DNA of 64,000 nucleotides. Origin: Streptomyces olivochromogenes. GTDB lineage: Bacteria; Actinomycetota; Actinomycetes; Streptomycetales; Streptomycetaceae. Numbering within the stretch: position 1 is the stretch's first letter; the number at the start of each line of letters is the position of its first letter. The DNA is taken from assembly GCF_001514115.1 (NCBI RefSeq), contig NZ_KQ948452.1, positions 124,001 to 188,000 on the forward strand, in the 5' to 3' direction. A program made the translations under genes and the position numbers. Below the pieces are notes generated by a model. The model was not told where the DNA came from. It searched no databases and saw only the letters and a list, made by a program, of their open reading frames with translations. Shown in pieces: positions 61,493 to 64,000 of the stretch.

Positions 61493-62980
61493 ATGGCCGC
61501 CAACCGCCGCCGCCCTCTCGCTCTCGCCGCCGCCGTGGCGGTCGCCCTGGGGGCCGCGGCCCTCGCCGTGCCCCACGCGTCGGCAGCCGAAGCCCCCCTC
61601 AAGGACTACGAGTTGACCTGGGGCATAAAGCAGTCGTACCGCGCCTATGTGACCGGAATGGCGGCCGGCACCTTCACCCCCACGGACGGGGCGACGCAGG
61701 CGGCCGACAACGGCGCGTTCACCTTCACCGGCGGCACCGGCAGTTACGACTCCACCACCCACGCGGTGAGACTCGGCTTCGCGGGCAGCCTGAAGATCGC
61801 CTCCGCGGCCCACCACTTCGAACTCACCCTGTCCGACGTCAGGTTCGACAGCGGCGCGGCCGAGATCACCGCGGACGTGACCAGCAACGGCACCACACAG
61901 AACGACGTCCCGCTCGCCGACGTCACCGTGACCCGCGAGATGACGGGCATGACGACCACGCTCACCAAGGAGGCGGCGACCGTCCTCGGCAGCGCGAGCT
62001 ACGAGGGGGCGGCCGGGGACCCGCTGACGGTCACGCAGAAGGTGACGCAGAGCCCGACGCCCACGGGGTCGAACTCGACCTCTCCGACCCCGAGTTCGAC
62101 CCCGACACCCACGTCGACGGGATCAGGGACCCCGTCCTCGTCCCCGTCGACGACGATCTCGTCCTCAGCCTCCACCTCCACCTCACCCTCGGCCACGGTT
62201 CCCGCTTCCGAGAGCCCCGCCGCGCAGGGCGAGATCGTCGACGGCACACTCGGCTGGGGAGTGAAGCAGTCCTTCCGGACGTACGTCGTGGACGGCGTCG
62301 CCAAGGGGAAGGTCACCGCGTCCGGCGGCGCGACCCAGGCCACCGGCAACGGCGCCTTCACCTTCCCGGACGCCTCCGGCACCTATGACACCGACGCCGG
62401 CACCCTTTCTGCCTCCTTCGCGGGCGCCGTGAACTTCAAGGGACATGAGGACAACGGCAGTTACGGCCTCGACCTCACCTTCAGCGACCTCAAGGCGGAG
62501 CTCGACGGCGGTTCCGGCGAACTGACGGCCGACGTCGACAGCCTCGGCGAGAAGTCCGAGGACGTGGTCCTCGCCGACCTCGAGGCCGACTCCACCGAGC
62601 TGACCGTGCGGGACGACGTGATCGCCTTCGACGACGTCACGGCCACCCTGACCAAGGCGGGGGCGGAGGCGTTCGGCGGCTTCTACCCGGCCGGCACCGA
62701 GCTGGACCCGGTGAACCTGTCGCTGGCGGTGAGCGAGGACGCCCAACTGCCGGGCGATGACGGTGAATCGGACAACAACGGTTCGACCCCATCCTCCTCT
62801 TCCTCCTCGGGCACCACCGGCGGCACGGGGACGACCGGATCCACCACGGGCGGTGTGAGCGGGGCACTCGCCTCCACCGGCTCGGAGGTACCGCTCGGCG
62901 CGCTCGGTGCGGCGGCGGCGATGACGGTCGCGGCGGGCGCGGGTGTGGTGGTCGCGGTGCGCAGGCGGCGCACGGCGTAA
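61493..62980 (+). CDS. HtaA-domain heme-binding protein with LAxTG sorting signal
   Basis: ATG 61493 after AGAGGAG. 495 residues. Signal peptide, then two HtaA domains with Tyr52 and His107/108, and Tyr264 and His318, joined by a Ser/Thr/Pro-rich linker. The C-terminus has LASTG (459-463), a hydrophobic helix (GALGAAAAMTVAAGAGVVVA) and RRRR, the class E sortase signal LAxTG of high-GC Gram-positives. So this copy should be covalently wall-linked, and the first HtaA membrane-bound: a relay to HmuT. Confidence 0.94.
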   Translation: MAANRRRPLALAAAVAVALGAAALAVPHASAAEAPLKDYELTWGIKQSYRAYVTGMAAGTFTPTDGATQAADNGAFTFTGGTGSYDSTTHAVRLGFAGSLKIASAAHHFELTLSDVRFDSGAAEITADVTSNGTTQNDVPLADVTVTREMTGMTTTLTKEAATVLGSASYEGAAGDPLTVTQKVTQSPTPTGSNSTSPTPSSTPTPTSTGSGTPSSSPSTTISSSASTSTSPSATVPASESPAAQGEIVDGTLGWGVKQSFRTYVVDGVAKGKVTASGGATQATGNGAFTFPDASGTYDTDAGTLSASFAGAVNFKGHEDNGSYGLDLTFSDLKAELDGGSGELTADVDSLGEKSEDVVLADLEADSTELTVRDDVIAFDDVTATLTKAGAEAFGGFYPAGTELDPVNLSLAVSEDAQLPGDDGESDNNGSTPSSSSSSGTTGGTGTTGSTTGGVSGALASTGSEVPLGALGAAAAMTVAAGAGVVVAVRRRRTA

Positions 62981-63013
62981 ACGAGTGGGCACGGGTGATG
63001 TTTGAATGCGCGG

Positions 63014-63661
63014 GTGACTGATTTCGACGTACTGCGCGTCTTCTGCGGGCCCGGTGGTGAACACGGCAACGAGCTCGGTGTGGTGCGCGAGGGTTCGGTG
63101 ATGCCGGATCCGGAGGAGCGGCAGGCGTTCGCCGCGAAGCTGGGGTTCAGCGAGACCGTGTTCGTCGACGACCCCGAGCGCGGGGTCGTCGACATCTACA
63201 CCCCGACCCTGCGGCTGCCGTTCGCCGGGCATCCCTGTGTCGGGGTGGGGTGGCTGCTCGACATTCCCGAACTGGTCACGCCCGCCGGGATGGTCGGGGT
63301 GCGGCTGGACGGGGAGTTCAGCTGGATCGAGGCGCGGGCGGAGTGGGCGCCGGGGCGTACGTTGCGGCAGTACGGGTCCGCCGGTGAGGTCGACGCGCTG
63401 GCCGTGCCGGAGCCGGGGGAGTGGGTGTACGCCTGGGCCTGGGAGGACGAGTCGGCCGGGCGCGTACGGGCCCGAGGCTTTCCCGGACGGGACGACGGCA
63501 TCGTGGAGGACGAGGCGACGGGGGCGGCGGCGCTGCTGCTCACCGACCGGCTGGGCCGGGCCCTGAACATCGTCCAGGGCGCCGGCTCCCAGATCCTCAC
63601 CGCGCCGCAGCCGGGTGGGTGGGTGGAGGTGGGGGGCCGCGTACGACTGCTCCGAGCCTGA
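63014..63661 (+). CDS. PhzF-family isomerase/epimerase-like protein
   Basis: GTG 63014 (VTDFDVLRVF) is preferred to TTG 63002. About 215 residues, short for PhzF. GGEHGNELGVVREG is the N-terminal phenazine-biosynthesis-like motif with the catalytic Glu, and LPFAGHPCVGVGWLL is the diagnostic second motif. The C-terminal half-domain seems shortened, but ends naturally. Substrate unknown; no phenazine genes are near. Confidence 0.9.
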   Translation: MTDFDVLRVFCGPGGEHGNELGVVREGSVMPDPEERQAFAAKLGFSETVFVDDPERGVVDIYTPTLRLPFAGHPCVGVGWLLDIPELVTPAGMVGVRLDGEFSWIEARAEWAPGRTLRQYGSAGEVDALAVPEPGEWVYAWAWEDESAGRVRARGFPGRDDGIVEDEATGAAALLLTDRLGRALNIVQGAGSQILTAPQPGGWVEVGGRVRLLRA

Positions 63662-63669
63662 ACGTCCCT

Positions 63670-64000
63670 CCGGGTGCGGTTGTCGCCTGCGGCCCGGTGG
63701 GGGCCGTTCGCGCAGTTCCCCGCGCCCCTACGGGATCGGGGCTGCGCCCCGAATCCCCGGCTGCGTGGGGTTCGTCGGCCGCGGCCCGGTGGGGGCTGGT
63801 CGCGCAGTTCCCCGCGCCCCTAGGGGATCGGGGCTGCGCCCCGGATCCCTGGCCGCGTGCGGTTCGTCGCCTGCGGGTGCGTCGTGGCTGGTCGCGCAGT
63901 TCCCCGCGCCCTTCAGAAGCGCTGGCGCGCATCTTTCAGCCCGTCCGGCGTTTGAGGACGAGGCCGTTCAGGCCGGGCGGGGGTTTGGGGGCGGAGCTCC
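63670..64000. repeat. Cluster of three dispersed-repeat copies to the window edge
   Basis: The core GCGCAGTTCCCCGCGCCC occurs at 63709-63729, 63801-63821 and 63891-63911, each with a GGTGGGGGC or CGTCGTGGCTG leader; the first two are followed by GGGGCTGCGCCCC. The last copy continues into GCGCATCTTTCAGCCCGTCCGG, identical in content to 48107-48190, and is cut by the window end. Confidence 0.9.

Noticed and set aside
1..64000. tRNA, rRNA, integrase or transposase genes
   Set aside because: None of their conserved sequences or motifs was found while reading both strands.

Overview
The window looks like a Streptomyces (or very close actinomycete) chromosome segment. GC is very high with strong third-position GC bias, and GTG/TTG starts and 4-nt ATGA/GTGA gene overlaps are frequent. 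Family content also fits: a complete mce operon, a DUF574 methyltransferase, a DUF397-free orphan primase/polymerase, EfeUOB, a class E-type sorting signal (LAxTG), and several copies of the intergenic repeat containing CGCAGTTCCCCGCGCC. No rRNA, tRNA, CRISPR array, transposase or integrase was seen.

Layout. (1) 1-10762 is a nuclease/helicase block that looks like a defence island: a giant SF1 helicase with a C-terminal REase-like domain (cut by the window edge), a DUF2075-type ATPase with an N-terminal PD-(D/E)xK-like motif, and an opposing McrA-like type IV restriction enzyme with a predicted sulfur-binding domain and HNH nuclease. (2) 10763-13296 holds a DUF574 methyltransferase, a secreted AMIN-like protein and a decayed fragment of a SWIM zinc-finger gene whose intact relative lies at 27547. 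(3) 13297-26811, all on the minus strand, is a mce lipid-import locus: lytic transglycosylase, membrane-tethered sigma factor, ATPase, two YrbE permeases, MceA-F and two Mce-associated proteins. (4) 27136-32024 carries an ATPase-gene remnant, the SWIM protein, an MmyB-type regulator and a LysR/NmrA-like divergent pair. (5) 32180-36010 is a small carbohydrate-type cluster (Gfo/Idh/MocA dehydrogenase, SDR, divergent LacI regulator) closed by a strong bidirectional terminator, then a histidine phosphatase. (6) 36296-52170 is mixed housekeeping: secreted protein, MazG-like, DoxX, NTF2-like, MacB-type exporter, D,D-carboxypeptidase, SDR, dehydrogenase, Bcr/CflA exporter, serine hydrolase, Rsm22, dimethylargininase, TetR, primase/polymerase. 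(7) 52241-62980 is an iron locus: EfeO-EfeB-EfeU-lipoprotein, then HmuT-HmuU-HmuV divergent from two HtaA heme-binding surface proteins, with iron-box-like sites in front of efeO and between hmuT and htaA. A PhzF-like gene and a dense block of dispersed repeats end the window.

Two cross-cutting patterns stand out. Short tandem repeats (units of 8 to 27 bp) are unusually common, and at least eight of them sit on or immediately beside the stop codon of a gene. Two genes also exist as truncated remnants (13056-13160 and 27136-27315), which suggests ongoing rearrangement in accessory parts of the region.
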